DNA of 10,609 nt from Saccoglossus kowalevskii. Its lineage: Eukaryota; Hemichordata; Enteropneusta; Harrimaniidae. This document shows, piece by piece, positions 1 to 7,945 of the stretch. The stretch is from assembly GCF_000003605.2 (NCBI RefSeq), contig NW_003106595.1:42124-52732 (forward strand), in the 5' to 3' direction. Within the stretch, counting starts at the first letter, position 1; every line of letters begins with the position of its first letter. The translations under genes were made by a program, and so were the position numbers. The notes beneath the pieces are model-generated. The model did no database searches. It saw only the letters and a program-made list of their open reading frames with translations, and was not told where the DNA came from.

Positions 1-370
1 ACTCGACGCAGATTCCTAACTACCCGACAGTGGAACGTCATCGGTTTAATACAAAAAAATGAAGTTACAGTAGGATTTGAGAACGTATGGGAGGGGTTAC
101 GTCTTTCTGTTTATTTTGGTACATTATCATTATAATTTCATCGGAATATCGTACAATCATGTCTCTACAAATAAATGATGCAATCAACGCACACTCGGAG
201 GAAACATTAAGAGATTGGTTGATATTAATGGCAATGCAACGTAGTGGTGAATTGAGTACATGCTAAATAGTCTATAGACATGTCTCCAATTTATTAATTT
301 ATAATAATAAAAATACCTTTGACGTTACAATTATATGGCATCGTCATAAAGGTAACCGATTGTAATTAAA
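1..370. other. Intergenic or intronic sequence, nothing recognised
   Basis: No ORF with domain character, no exon with paired splice sites, no RNA gene and no repeat was recognised before the pentamer array. Confidence 0.5.
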
Positions 371-500
371 TGTAATGTAATGCAATGCAATATAGTCTAG
401 TCTAGTGTAGTGTAGTGTAGTGCAGTGTAGTGTAGTGTAGTGTAGTGTAGTGTAGTGCAGTGCAGTGCAGTGCAGTGCAGTGCAGTGTAGTGTTGTGTTG
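371..500 (+). repeat. Pentanucleotide satellite array, TGTAG/TGCAG type, 26 units
   Basis: There are 26 consecutive 5-bp units with no indel. They fall in blocks: TGTAA, TGCAA, one TATAG, TCTAG, TGTAG, a long TGTAG run, six TGCAG, then TGTTG. The array continues loosely to about 516 (CATTGCGTTGCG). The apparent minus-strand open frame over it (397-621) is an artefact of the repeat: a 5-bp unit gives a 5-residue periodic peptide. Confidence 0.95.
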
Positions 501-516
501 CTTTACATTGCGTTGC

Positions 517-1999
517 GTAAACAATCAAAGTAATTTGGACTTTACGGGTTGTCTCCTGCAGGGAGTTTAGAGTCTGGTCCAATTGATGGAAACACGGGTT
601 ACCATTAATATTTTGTACCATTGTAAACAGGGCACTGATTTGTGTAAACTAAAAACCTTGTTATAATTAGTGAGGATGACTGTTTCAACTATTATAGTGG
701 TTAATGTTGCATTTGTTTAAAACGCTTTGATACATTGTTGAAATCAAGGCTGTTGGAGTTGTTCGTGTCACTCGAATATGTTTGATGTTAGGTTATGTTC
801 CTAGTAAAACCAGTCTTACCTTAGATCCGTGTTGTTCGAATGTGTCTTAAGCTTTCCGCTCCGTTGTAAATTGAGAAGATTGGATTCCAGTGTATATATA
901 TATTATATATGTTATCTGTATATACACCCAGCAAACAACGTGCATTATTGGTAGTTTGAAGGCGGATATCAATCAGACTTGATTATTCATATGTAAGCCT
1001 CAACACACCATGTTCTCACCAGTATCAGAAACTATCCTACAGGAAGTGCCGGTACGCTAATGCCGATACGATGCCAAATCTCCGCTCTAAATACACCGAG
1101 AACGCGAGTCAGACAAAGCGTAGGTTCTTTTTATTTACGTCTGTCAACAGACCCCTCATGATAAAGCAAAATATCCACTTAGTCAATGGCACTGATCGCC
1201 GGGGATGTTGATGTGAGCTCGGTGAGAAACGATATTTATGTTGAAACAAACCTAGCAAATGTATCAGCGAATTTACCATAAGATGAACAGAACATAATTT
1301 CGAGAAAATATTCAAATACGGCGTGTATCTGATTTTTCTATGAGACGACAGGTGTAACCAATATGCATAGCAAGATATTTGAACTATGTGTGATTAAAAC
1401 TAACATTGAGGGAATTTGTGTCGAAACCAAAAGTTTGAACTATTGCCAAAACTTGTGGAATTTAGGGAAGCCTGCCAGGATTCTATTTATCATACGGGTA
1501 TAACTAAACGTATTTTTTTAAAATTTAGACATAGTATTCCAAATTCAAAAATGAAATTGTTGGCAACTACAGCTCAGTGGATAGATAGTACGGTTATTTT
1601 CTCGTTAAGTTAAGGTGACGAATGAACGTGATGCTTACACACAAATCAGCGCTTCTCCGATTTCACAATTTCCAGATCGGCATGCAAGGGGTCACAATAA
1701 TTTGACCTTTGAACAAAATCCAGATGATAAGAATGATAACAGCAATCCTTATGACTTGTTTGAAGCACTATGAAGGGGAATGTGGTGGGTTTAATCCAAG
1801 GACTGCGAACACCACCCCGAAACAGCCTTACATCCGAATTAATTTGTTTGGCTCGAATCCACAAAATTCAGTATAATGGGGGTAGGACTCGAAATACATT
1901 CATATAACCAAATGCGAATTAGTAGTGGGTGTTTTTGCATAGCTTTTGGATGAGCCTGCATCCCCAAAGAAACTCATAGATGGGCATAGTCCCCGTAAC
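517..1999. other. Noncoding stretch, nothing firmly recognised
   Basis: It contains only short open frames (minus 1109-1315, plus 1416-1613, minus 1646-1864) with no recognisable motif or matching splice partner. An isolated AGTCCCCGT at 1988-1996 matches the end of the 3831-4775 element and may be a remnant of it. Exons of an unrecognised gene cannot be ruled out. Confidence 0.45.
891..925. repeat. TA-rich low-complexity tract
   Basis: Interrupted TA repeat (TGTATATATATATTATATATG ...). It could mimic a TATA box, but no gene is visible near it on either strand. Confidence 0.7.
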
Positions 2000-2125
2000 A
2001 GCAAGCTTACGTATATTGTAATAGGTCCAGGATTTGTAAAATAAAACATAGTGCACGACTTACCATTGCCTAGGATCGAACGAACACCGATTTGTGTTTT
2101 AAAGGCGGCTGAACATGTATACTCT
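2000..2125 (-). mobile_element. Possible decayed tRNA-derived SINE
   Basis: On the minus strand the sequence GTTCGTTCGATCCTAGG (about 2069-2085) resembles a tRNA B box / T-loop (TTCRANY gives TTCGATC). Upstream, CCGCCTTTAAAACAC resembles a decayed anticodon arm. Downstream is an apparently non-tRNA tail (ATGGTAAGTCGTGCACTATG and on). The T-stem pairs poorly and I found no convincing A box, so a functional tRNA is excluded. The SINE call rests on this partial resemblance only. Confidence 0.3.
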
Positions 2126-2495
2126 ATATTAATAGAAACGTTGAAGTTTTATCTAATTATGCAAAATATCACAACCACATCCAACACTTGACATTGGTTT
2201 ATTCTATAATACTTAATACAAACCTGAATTGTTAGTATCCCTATACAAATACAAATATTTGCCTATCGAATTGTATACAACTGACGAGCATTGCAAACAC
2301 ATCAATTCGATATTTAGTTTGAATGTCTGATATTTATTTGAGATAAAGTAGAATTTATTTTATATTTTGCCACTCGCCTAAAACGAAGTGTTCAATTTGA
2401 GATAGATTATAATTTTACTGCAATAAGTTGTCCACATTGCCTATTTCGAACAGCGGGGTATTCCATTTCCAACTTACACAAACGAATAAAAGTGA

Positions 2496-2544
2496 AGGTC
2501 ACGAATTTGCGATACTGACCCAACATGACCTGGTGTAATGACCT
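2496..2544. promoter_or_regulatory. Cluster of nuclear-receptor-like half-sites
   Basis: AGGTCA (2496-2501), TGACCC (2516-2521), TGACCT (2526-2531) and TGACCT (2539-2544) lie within 49 bp. The middle two form a direct repeat with a 4-base spacer (DR4 type). No nearby gene is visible, so any role is speculative. Confidence 0.25.
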
Positions 2545-3110
2545 GTTGAGTAAAATCGAACATAAATAAGGAGTCCACTTAGGAATTGGGAATCCGTCTC
2601 AGCACTTATATCTCAAACTTTATAACAAAGCGATCTTTTATGTTGATAATGCTTTTACATAAGACATCACGTAATACACTTTCGAACTTTTCAAAGAGGT
2701 TCTAAAAGGCTCTTAGTGAGATGGCTAATCCCATATGACGTGACACTGGGATATGGTAGCCTCATTTACTACGGAAAACCACGGTTGTCGTATTTCATGT
2801 AATACAAGATATGAGTTAGATCAACAAATAACAAATGTCCGTGAAAAATCCCGGAACTGCTGATATAGGCTGATACATAGAGCACATTCACTTCACAGGA
2901 AGGCTTAAAATATATGATTGCACTATTAACACGCGAGAGAGAGCACACGTCTTCATCCTATATTGTTTATTTAGCCAAGGTAACCCCTGACGTGCACGAC
3001 CTCATTACTGCAGAATATACACTGCATGGAACAAGCCCAGTTTTGGTGAATCTGGAGTATCAGAGAGATCTGCTAGCTTTATTTTCTCGGTGGCACGATT
3101 TCGCCAATAC

Positions 3111-3120
3111 ATGACGTCAT
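3111..3120. promoter_or_regulatory. Perfect CRE-like palindrome ATGACGTCAT
   Basis: The full 8-bp CRE/ATF site TGACGTCA sits in a 10-bp palindrome. Half-sites TGACG occur at 2735 and 2988, and CGTCA at about 3613. No adjacent transcription unit is identified. Confidence 0.3.
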
Positions 3121-3131
3121 TTCTATATTAT

Positions 3132-3159
3132 GCAACATCTGCAGAGCAACATCTGCGGA
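3132..3159 (+). repeat. 14-bp tandem duplication
   Basis: GCAACATCTGCAGA is followed directly by GCAACATCTGCGGA, differing at one base. A third partial unit (GCA) follows. Confidence 0.75.
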
Positions 3160-3401
3160 GCAGGTCGGTTTCAAAACAGCAGTAGTAAATACCGAGCACG
3201 TCTTTTACGGGTAGTTGACCTGTGCGTGTGTATACTTCCACACAGACAAACAGTTACCAGTAAATGTGATCACTAGCTTATGGCACAATAGTGTAATACG
3301 TTTAGTTACACATTGGTACTGTTACTACATCCAGTATTTTGTCATTTCTATTTATCGGGAGGGCTGAAAACCCCTTCTCACCCTACCCCACATAAAATGG
3401 T

Positions 3402-3415
3402 AATGTAGTGTAGTG
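3402..3415 (+). repeat. Short pentamer satellite seed (TGTAG)
   Basis: AATGTAGTGTAGTGG contains two and a half units of the same pentamer as the 371-500 array. Confidence 0.5.
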
Positions 3416-3550
3416 GTTTGTGTATCATAGTGCATATATGTCTTCCCTTAGATCTGCACTTTTCTCCTTACGTGTAATATCTGGATGTCTAATATAGGCA
3501 TATCTCCTTCCAGCCATGCATCGAGTTACAGTTCTAGAACAGGACACAAC

Positions 3551-3570
3551 GTAATGTAATGTAATGTGAT
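3551..3570 (+). repeat. Short pentamer satellite (GTAAT)
   Basis: Three TGTAA/GTAAT units plus a variant. They match the first block of the 371-500 array, and a reverse-complement ATTACATTACG stretch follows at about 3603-3613. Confidence 0.55.
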
Positions 3571-3740
3571 TTACTATTCGTTGACTATTGTCTATACGGG
3601 ATATTACATTACGTCACTGGTCTGTATTAGTATATGCCCGAGTGTCACTGTGATATTCGACGAAGGTCACACAAATTGATGAATCATCACATTAAACATA
3701 CATTACTATAAATTTTGATGCAAATGAGAGAGAGTCATTG

Positions 3741-3830
3741 AAAACAAGTCTGCCACTTTTGATCTGATCATGAAAAACAAATTGACATGAACATGTATTC
3801 CAATATGAATAAACAAGCCATGCATGGCAC
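3741..3830 (+). repeat. Diverged internal-repeat unit left of the element
   Basis: 'GATCTGATCATGAAAAACAA...TTGACATGAACATGTAT' aligns with 'GAATCAGATCGTGAAACGAATTGACGTGCATATGTAT' inside the element at about 4586-4623. It suggests that repeat-family sequence extends beyond the left inverted end at 3831. Confidence 0.5.
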
Positions 3831-4683
3831 AGTCCCCGTTAGTTATCAAATTTAAGATATATAGTTTTGTTTATAGTAATATAGCTGGAATACAACCATG
3901 TCAGGAATATGATTTCTTAACATTAAAATGATTTACATTTACTCTGGAACAGCATTCAAAATCAGCCATTTTGAATACATGTATATATATAACATGATTT
4001 ATAACGAATATATAAAATTTGAATATAATCAGTCAAACGTGCATCGGGAACCCGTAATGTCTAATGTATGTACCAAGTTTGAACGAAATCCACCCAGAAA
4101 TGCTTGATATTTGATGATTTTTTAGCACAAAAATGGCCACCATTTGGCCATTTTAAATAGGATGGTCAAACCAATATATCTGTCTATCTATGACATGATT
4201 TATAAGGAATATTTAAAATTTAAACATAATTAGTGAAAGCAAGTCAGAGATATGGCACGAGAACCACATTCATTAAAACAAAATGGCCGCCAGACAACCA
4301 TTTTGAATCTTATCTGAAAAACATAATGTCTAATGTATATACCAAGTTGGAACAAAATCCATCTGTAAACAGCCGAGAAATGCTTGATTTTTAGGATTTT
4401 TAGCACAAAAATGCCGCCATTCGGCCATCTTGAATCAGATCGTAAAACAAAATGATGTGCATCAAGGTCCTATAATGTCTAATGTATATACTAGTATCAA
4501 GTTTGAAAAAAATCATCTGTAAACAGCCAAGAAATCTTGATTTTGATTATTTTTAGCACAAAAATGGCCGCCATTCGGTCATCTTGAATCAGATCGTGAA
4601 ACGAATTGACGTGCATATGTATCATGTATGATGTATGTATGAAGTTTGATTGTGATTGGTCCAGGCATTTCTAAGATACAGGT

Positions 4684-4727
4684 CCGGACGCACGCACTGA
4701 TGCACGCACACACGCACGGACACACGG
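4684..4727. repeat. ACGC/CA-rich low-complexity tract
   Basis: Irregular repeats of CGCAC, ACAC and GGAC units lie immediately before the terminal hairpin. The position matches the microsatellite block of tandem-core transposons. Confidence 0.65.
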
Positions 4728-4740
4728 AGGTCAAAACATA

Positions 4741-4775
4741 AGTCCCCGTTTTCGGACTTCGTCCGAACGGGGACT
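4741..4775 (+). repeat. Terminal hairpin of the element
   Basis: AGTCCCCGTT-TT-CGGAC pairs with GTCCG-AACGGGGACT across a TTC loop: 15 base pairs with a two-base bulge. It is by far the most GC-rich and most stable stem in the window. Confidence 0.8.
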
Positions 4776-5143
4776 AAAAAGGGTCCCTAAGCCTTGGAGA
4801 TATAGTAATATGTCAAAAGCAAGATGGCCACCATGCAGTCGGCCATCTTTTATACGATTGTAAAACAAATTGTCATAGACATATATCCTATCATATCCTA
4901 TGTACCTAATTTGAACAAAAACTGACAAAGCATGCATATGCATAAGATAACACATTTCCGCTGCCAGTCAGCCATTCTATATTGAATCAATAAACCACTA
5001 AATATGTGTATGCCCCAGATAAAGTACTAAACCCATGTAAAGAATGAACAGATTTGGTCCACAAAGTTCTGAAATATGACTCTGCACGGACAGATGGAGA
5101 CCAAATTATAAGTTCCAGTTTAAAACTTAGTACGACGGGAACT
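4776..5143 (+). mobile_element. Decayed second copy of the same repeat family
   Basis: After the hairpin the sequence again has an 'AAGATGGCCACCAT...GGCCATCTT' unit, a 'CGATTGTAAAACAAATTGTCAT' unit matching 'CAGATCGTGAAACGAATTGACG' in the first element, a 'GCACGGACAGATGGAGACCAAA' stretch matching the tract before the first hairpin, and finally a degenerate hairpin AGTTCC...GGAACT (5111-5143). It is clearly more diverged than the 3831-4775 copy. A related unit also lies left of that copy (3761-3800), so the younger copy may sit inside an older one. Confidence 0.55.
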
Positions 5144-5236
5144 AATAAAAATTTGCCCATGCTTATTTGCTAAGCTTATATTATTGACAGTTAGTCACAC
5201 TAATCAATTCACACACATATAAATCATAAACAACAA

Positions 5237-5258
5237 TTTATTAACATATTGTTTTATT
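5237..5258 (-). terminator. Tandem polyadenylation signals (AATAAA x2)
   Basis: Two exact AATAAA hexamers on the minus strand (5253-5258 and 5237-5242) are 10 bp apart. Some 18-45 bases further in the minus direction, at about 5193-5219, is a GT-rich stretch (ATGTGTGTG ... GTGTG). That spacing of signal, cleavage zone and GU-rich element is the standard animal 3'-end arrangement. Cleavage is predicted around 5215-5227. Confidence 0.6.
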
Positions 5259-6624
5259 TATCTATGAAAAAAAAGAATGAATGAAAATGAACAGATTCTG
5301 GCATGAAACAAGAGCTGCGTTCAGTTTATTTGGTATGAAGAAAACCGCTCAATACAGACAAAAGCAGCATTTGAAACTTGCTGCCAAGTCACTCTAAATT
5401 GTATACCATAACCCGTCACTCCCTTTATGACCTTATCTATGTCTTTAAGTTTTGAATATAAACAGAGAAGGCATGTTGATAGCTACTGTGTTGGAAGGAG
5501 TAATTTAGACTGTGCAGCTGAATTATAAATATCATGCTCAGGTGGAAAGTTCAACTTTTTATATTTGCCCCTCCTCTCGTTTTTGGAAAGAGAAAAAAAA
5601 ATCTTTTTATTCTTTAATAATACAAAAATAACCTTATCTTGGGCGATAATACTATACACCTTATAAATCAAATACTCTGTACATATGAGCAATTTCAACA
5701 TAATTACAAGATATACAGGGACTTTAAAAGAAATTTCAGTAAAAAAAAAAAAGTTGCATGCAAAAATAATTTTTTTTTATTCACACACAATATCTTGGGC
5801 ACAATTTTTACATGGCGAGCATGCTCTCAAAGCGGTTATTTAAAAGCATTTGTATAAATATGTGCAAGAAAAAATCTCTGTAGTCTTGGGGTGTTCCCCT
5901 ACAAATTTCTATGGGTTATAAAACACGACACAATAAACAACTGAAAATAATACAACATAAATTACAATAAATAACTGTACATGCTTTAACCCATACTCAT
6001 TATTGTGTATTTTCCAGTACTAGCATACTCAGTACCTACGTTTTAGTTTTTAAAAAAAATCTATATTTTGGAGGTATGTACAAGTCTACATTTTTTGTTT
6101 ATACACAGTTTAATCACATAAAAATATATAATCTTTCTCTTGATTTGAAAATATGCTTTCTTTGTGATTTCATTTTTTTCTTCTATATTACGATTACTAT
6201 AGTGGAATTATGTTAAAATACAAGTTTACCGCTTCAGTCCATGCAGCAATAATTAATTGCAGATGAAGGCACATAAAATCTTCAAAATCTTAAATTAAAA
6301 ACAAAAAAAGATGCATTTTGTTGTATTAAAGCTCATTGAAAACTAGATGTTTGTATTCTATATACATATCAATTCGGAAGATATTGCTCTAGTATGTCAC
6401 ATTAATTTAAATAAAGCTCAAAATTATTCACAAAAAAAAAACATATTTTTGTTAACTTATGGACGTTTTTCTCCAGCCAGGCCTAGTAATGGTAAAAAGC
6501 ACCACATATCATGGATGGATTATAATATTTGGTTATTTTTAATAAAAATTATTTTGATTGAATAAGTTTTTTCCTTCCCCTCTACAATGTAAATGAAATC
6601 TCCAGTGATCACTCCTGGAGTGTG

Positions 6625-6644
6625 GTATATATATATATGTATAT
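6625..6644. repeat. TA microsatellite
   Basis: TA run interrupted by a single TG step, within the predicted 3'UTR. Confidence 0.8.
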
Positions 6645-6944
6645 TCAAATTAGACGATCTTTGTGACATCACCACTTTGCAATAGTTTGTAATATACTTA
6701 GTAAACATCGTGTAACTTTCTGTGTGTACCACAGATTAATTCTTTGTTATATTACAATATAAACCTTTAAAAACTATCCTGTTTAAACACCAAGGAACAG
6801 AATACTCAGCAGTCTTTATAAATTTTCAATAGTCATTGTCATTTTGTTTCTTGTTTACCTTCCCATCTCTACAGGTAGACAAATATTCATATTTGTTGTA
6901 AGGCTTCCCCTTCCAACAAAATCCTCCAATGGAAATTTGGTATT

Positions 6945-6971
6945 TTTTGGTAAAATACATGTATACCAAAA
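6945..6971 (-). other. Small hairpin in proximal 3'UTR
   Basis: Eight-base arms TTTTGGTA (6945-6952) and TACCAAAA (6964-6971) enclose an 11-base loop. It lies about 90 bases downstream of the stop codon on the minus strand. Whether it is functional is unknown. Confidence 0.4.
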
Positions 6972-7057
6972 TCCAGGGGTTTTGGTTTAAACGTCAAATT
7001 CAGTTTAATTTTTTCATATCATCAACTCCGTATGAACTTGGAGGAATCAAGGTATTG

Positions 7058-7165
7058 TTACTGTCCGCCAATCTCAATGTAACTTCTCATGTACGCGATG
7101 CATAATGGTTGTCGCCGTGCGATCAAATTAAGAAGTCTCATTGGCAGGTCTCCTTTCAGATCAAT
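7058..7165 (-). CDS. START-domain terminal coding exon with stop (C-terminal lid helix)
   Basis: The coding part of the last exon has 35 codons plus TAA (7058-7060). It begins IDLKGDLPMRLLNLIARRQP and continues through CIAYMRSYIEIGGQ. 'D.kG.lP..l.n.....qp..i..lR.yi' is the classical C-terminal helix of START domains, which covers the lipid tunnel. The stop follows a few residues after the helix, so the domain is the protein's C terminus. The acceptor is a pyrimidine-rich CTGCTTTTTCAATGTAG (AG at 7166-7167). The region is locally higher in GC and CpG than the AT-rich sequence around it, as expected for coding sequence. Confidence 0.88.
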   Translation of the reverse strand: MDLKGDLPMRLLNLIARRQPLCIAYMRSYIEIGGQ

Positions 7166-7528
7166 CTACATTGAAAAAGCAGAATGACATAACATGAGTG
7201 AATGTGGCAAAAAGCAAGAAGGTCATAAGAATGCAATTTCTAAAACTAGTGTTTTTTTCACCAACCGACCTATCCTATTTTCAGAGATACAGATTTGCAA
7301 TTCATTGACTGTGTCAGTACAAGTCTTAGTATGCAGAGAAGATTAACATTGCTAGAACACACAAATCTCAATATTTGAACACAGCATGCAGACACACAAA
7401 CACGACTTACCATCGTTGTAACAACACACATACGATTAATTTTTAATATAGTTAAATTAACTTTTAAAATAGTTGCGATATGAACTTGATTAAAATGTGT
7501 TATTATATATAGGGCTGCGTTTTAATTG

Positions 7529-7576
7529 GAGTTTAATTAAACTCAATTGCAATGCAATTTAATGTAGAATTGCATT
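7529..7576. repeat. Palindrome pair in AT-rich intron
   Basis: A perfect 16-bp palindrome GAGTTTAATTAAACTC (7529-7544) is followed by a 9-bp inverted repeat AATGCAATT (7551-7559) / AATTGCATT (7568-7576). The AT content makes short palindromes likely by chance, but 16 perfect bases beside a second inverted repeat is noteworthy. Confidence 0.6.
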
Positions 7577-7617
7577 TTAATTAAATAAAAGTTGAATATC
7601 CTGTGACTTAACATGGA

Positions 7618-7745
7618 AAAGTTTGCGAAGCTTAGGTTTAGTAAAGGGGGTAGGTATGGTACAATATTATAATACAATTATATTAATTTTACTATAAATT
7701 GAACTATACTTTCCCCTATTATTAAATCTAAGCTATCCAAACTTT
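7618..7745. repeat. 128-bp intronic fold-back (MITE-like or hairpin-RNA-like)
   Basis: The two halves are imperfect inverted copies along nearly their whole length. The left arm starts AAAGTTTGCGAAGCTTAGG at 7618. The reverse complement of the right arm starts AAAGTTTGGATAGCTTAGA. The pairing continues through TTTAgTAA/TTTAaTAA and GGGG, then GTATgGTaCAAT against GTATaGTtCAAT. The direct repeat ACTTAA occurs close outside both ends (7606-7611 and 7746-7751) and might be a target duplication. It could be a miniature transposon or a source of a long RNA hairpin within the START-gene intron. Confidence 0.65.
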
Positions 7746-7859
7746 ACTTAAATTTGATTAAATATTATATAAATTATGAAAATAGTGAGGATGGTCACAA
7801 TGTAGGTCCTGTCGTCACAAGTCATTGTAAAGTTAAATTGAAGTCATCACAACATTGGT

Positions 7860-7885
7860 ACCACACACACACACACATACACACA
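7860..7885. repeat. CA microsatellite
   Basis: CA dinucleotide run with one interruption (ACAT), about 26 bp, inside the last intron of the START gene. Confidence 0.85.
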
Positions 7886-7945
7886 ACTGAGAGATTCAAT
7901 CAAAAGCTGACAAACATGAAAAAGACAATGAAAAAGACAACATAC

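Larger units (their letters stand above)
2126..3740. other. Noncoding stretch, only small sites and short repeats seen
   Basis: Apart from the half-site cluster, the CRE-like palindrome, the 14-bp duplication and the small pentamer runs, nothing was recognised. The plus-strand open frame at 2914-3114 has 66 codons and slightly higher GC than its surroundings, but no motif that I can name. Confidence 0.45.
3831..4775 (+). mobile_element. Putative non-autonomous element with tandem core and terminal hairpin
   Basis: AGTCCCCGTT (3831-3840) and AACGGGGACT (4766-4775) are perfect 10-bp inverted ends about 945 bp apart. Between them are degenerate internal repeats. TAATGTCTAATGTAT recurs at 4055, 4324 and 4473; TAGCACAAAAATG-like sequence at 4123, 4401 and 4554; ACATGATTTATAA(C/G)GAATAT at 3992 and 4193. 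Many units carry an AAAATGGCC...GGCCATTTT-type inverted motif. A CACG/CA-rich tract (about 4684-4727) precedes a strong hairpin (4741-4775). The order (short inverted repeat, ~150-bp repeats, microsatellite-like tract, 3' hairpin) resembles pearl elements of bivalves and Helentron-associated elements. There is no coding capacity and I see no target-site duplication, so the boundaries are tentative. Confidence 0.6.
5222..7057 (-). other. Predicted 3'UTR (~1.84 kb) of the START-domain gene
   Basis: From the stop codon to the predicted cleavage zone there is AT-rich sequence with homopolymer A/T runs, no splice-supported exon and no credible ORF. It contains a TA repeat (6625-6644) and a small hairpin (6945-6971). 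Further AATAAA words on the minus strand at 5325-5330, 5606-5611 and 5776-5781 could give shorter alternative 3' ends. Small open frames on either strand here are low-complexity and look like chance. The 3'UTR assignment is an inference from position and the terminal signals; an intron within it cannot be excluded. Confidence 0.55.
7166..7945 (-). other. Intron of START gene (780 bp)
   Basis: It runs from GTATGT to AATGTAG and is very AT-rich. It holds a CA repeat near 7861-7885, the fold-back sequence at 7618-7745, and a palindrome cluster at 7529-7576. A donor-like GTAAGT at 7405-7410 ends no exon that fits the START reading frame. Confidence 0.75.

Noticed and set aside
371-500. Could the regular array be CRISPR-like?
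   Set aside because: Units are 5 bp with no unique spacers; it is a simple satellite in an animal genome.
397-621. Minus-strand ORF with a repetitive Thr/His/Leu/Tyr peptide
   Set aside because: It is the translation of the 5-bp satellite; a pentamer array keeps a frame open with a five-residue period and is not evidence of coding.
1566-1630. tRNA-like A box (AGCTCAGTGGATAGA) on the plus strand
   Set aside because: No proper B box at the right distance and no cloverleaf stems pair; a chance match is likely.
1646-1864. 72-codon minus ORF
   Set aside because: No recognisable motif, no splice partner and no neighbouring signal; length is within chance for this composition.
2055-2068. 13-base word CACGACTTACCAT shared with 7401-7413
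   Set aside because: One such 13-base coincidence is about what chance predicts in 10.6 kb, and the flanks do not align.
4741-4790. Canonical Helitron 3' end (hairpin followed by CTRR)
   Set aside because: The only CTAA overlaps the last base pairs of the stem rather than following several bases after it, and inverted ends are present, which classical Helitrons lack. A Helentron/pearl-like origin fits better.
7411-7500. Possible exon ending at a strong GTAAGT donor (7405-7410, minus), reading ...MCVVTTM
   Set aside because: Upstream of the donor the frame is low-complexity with no good acceptor in a matching phase, whereas 7946-8023 supplies exactly the missing START segment in the right phase.
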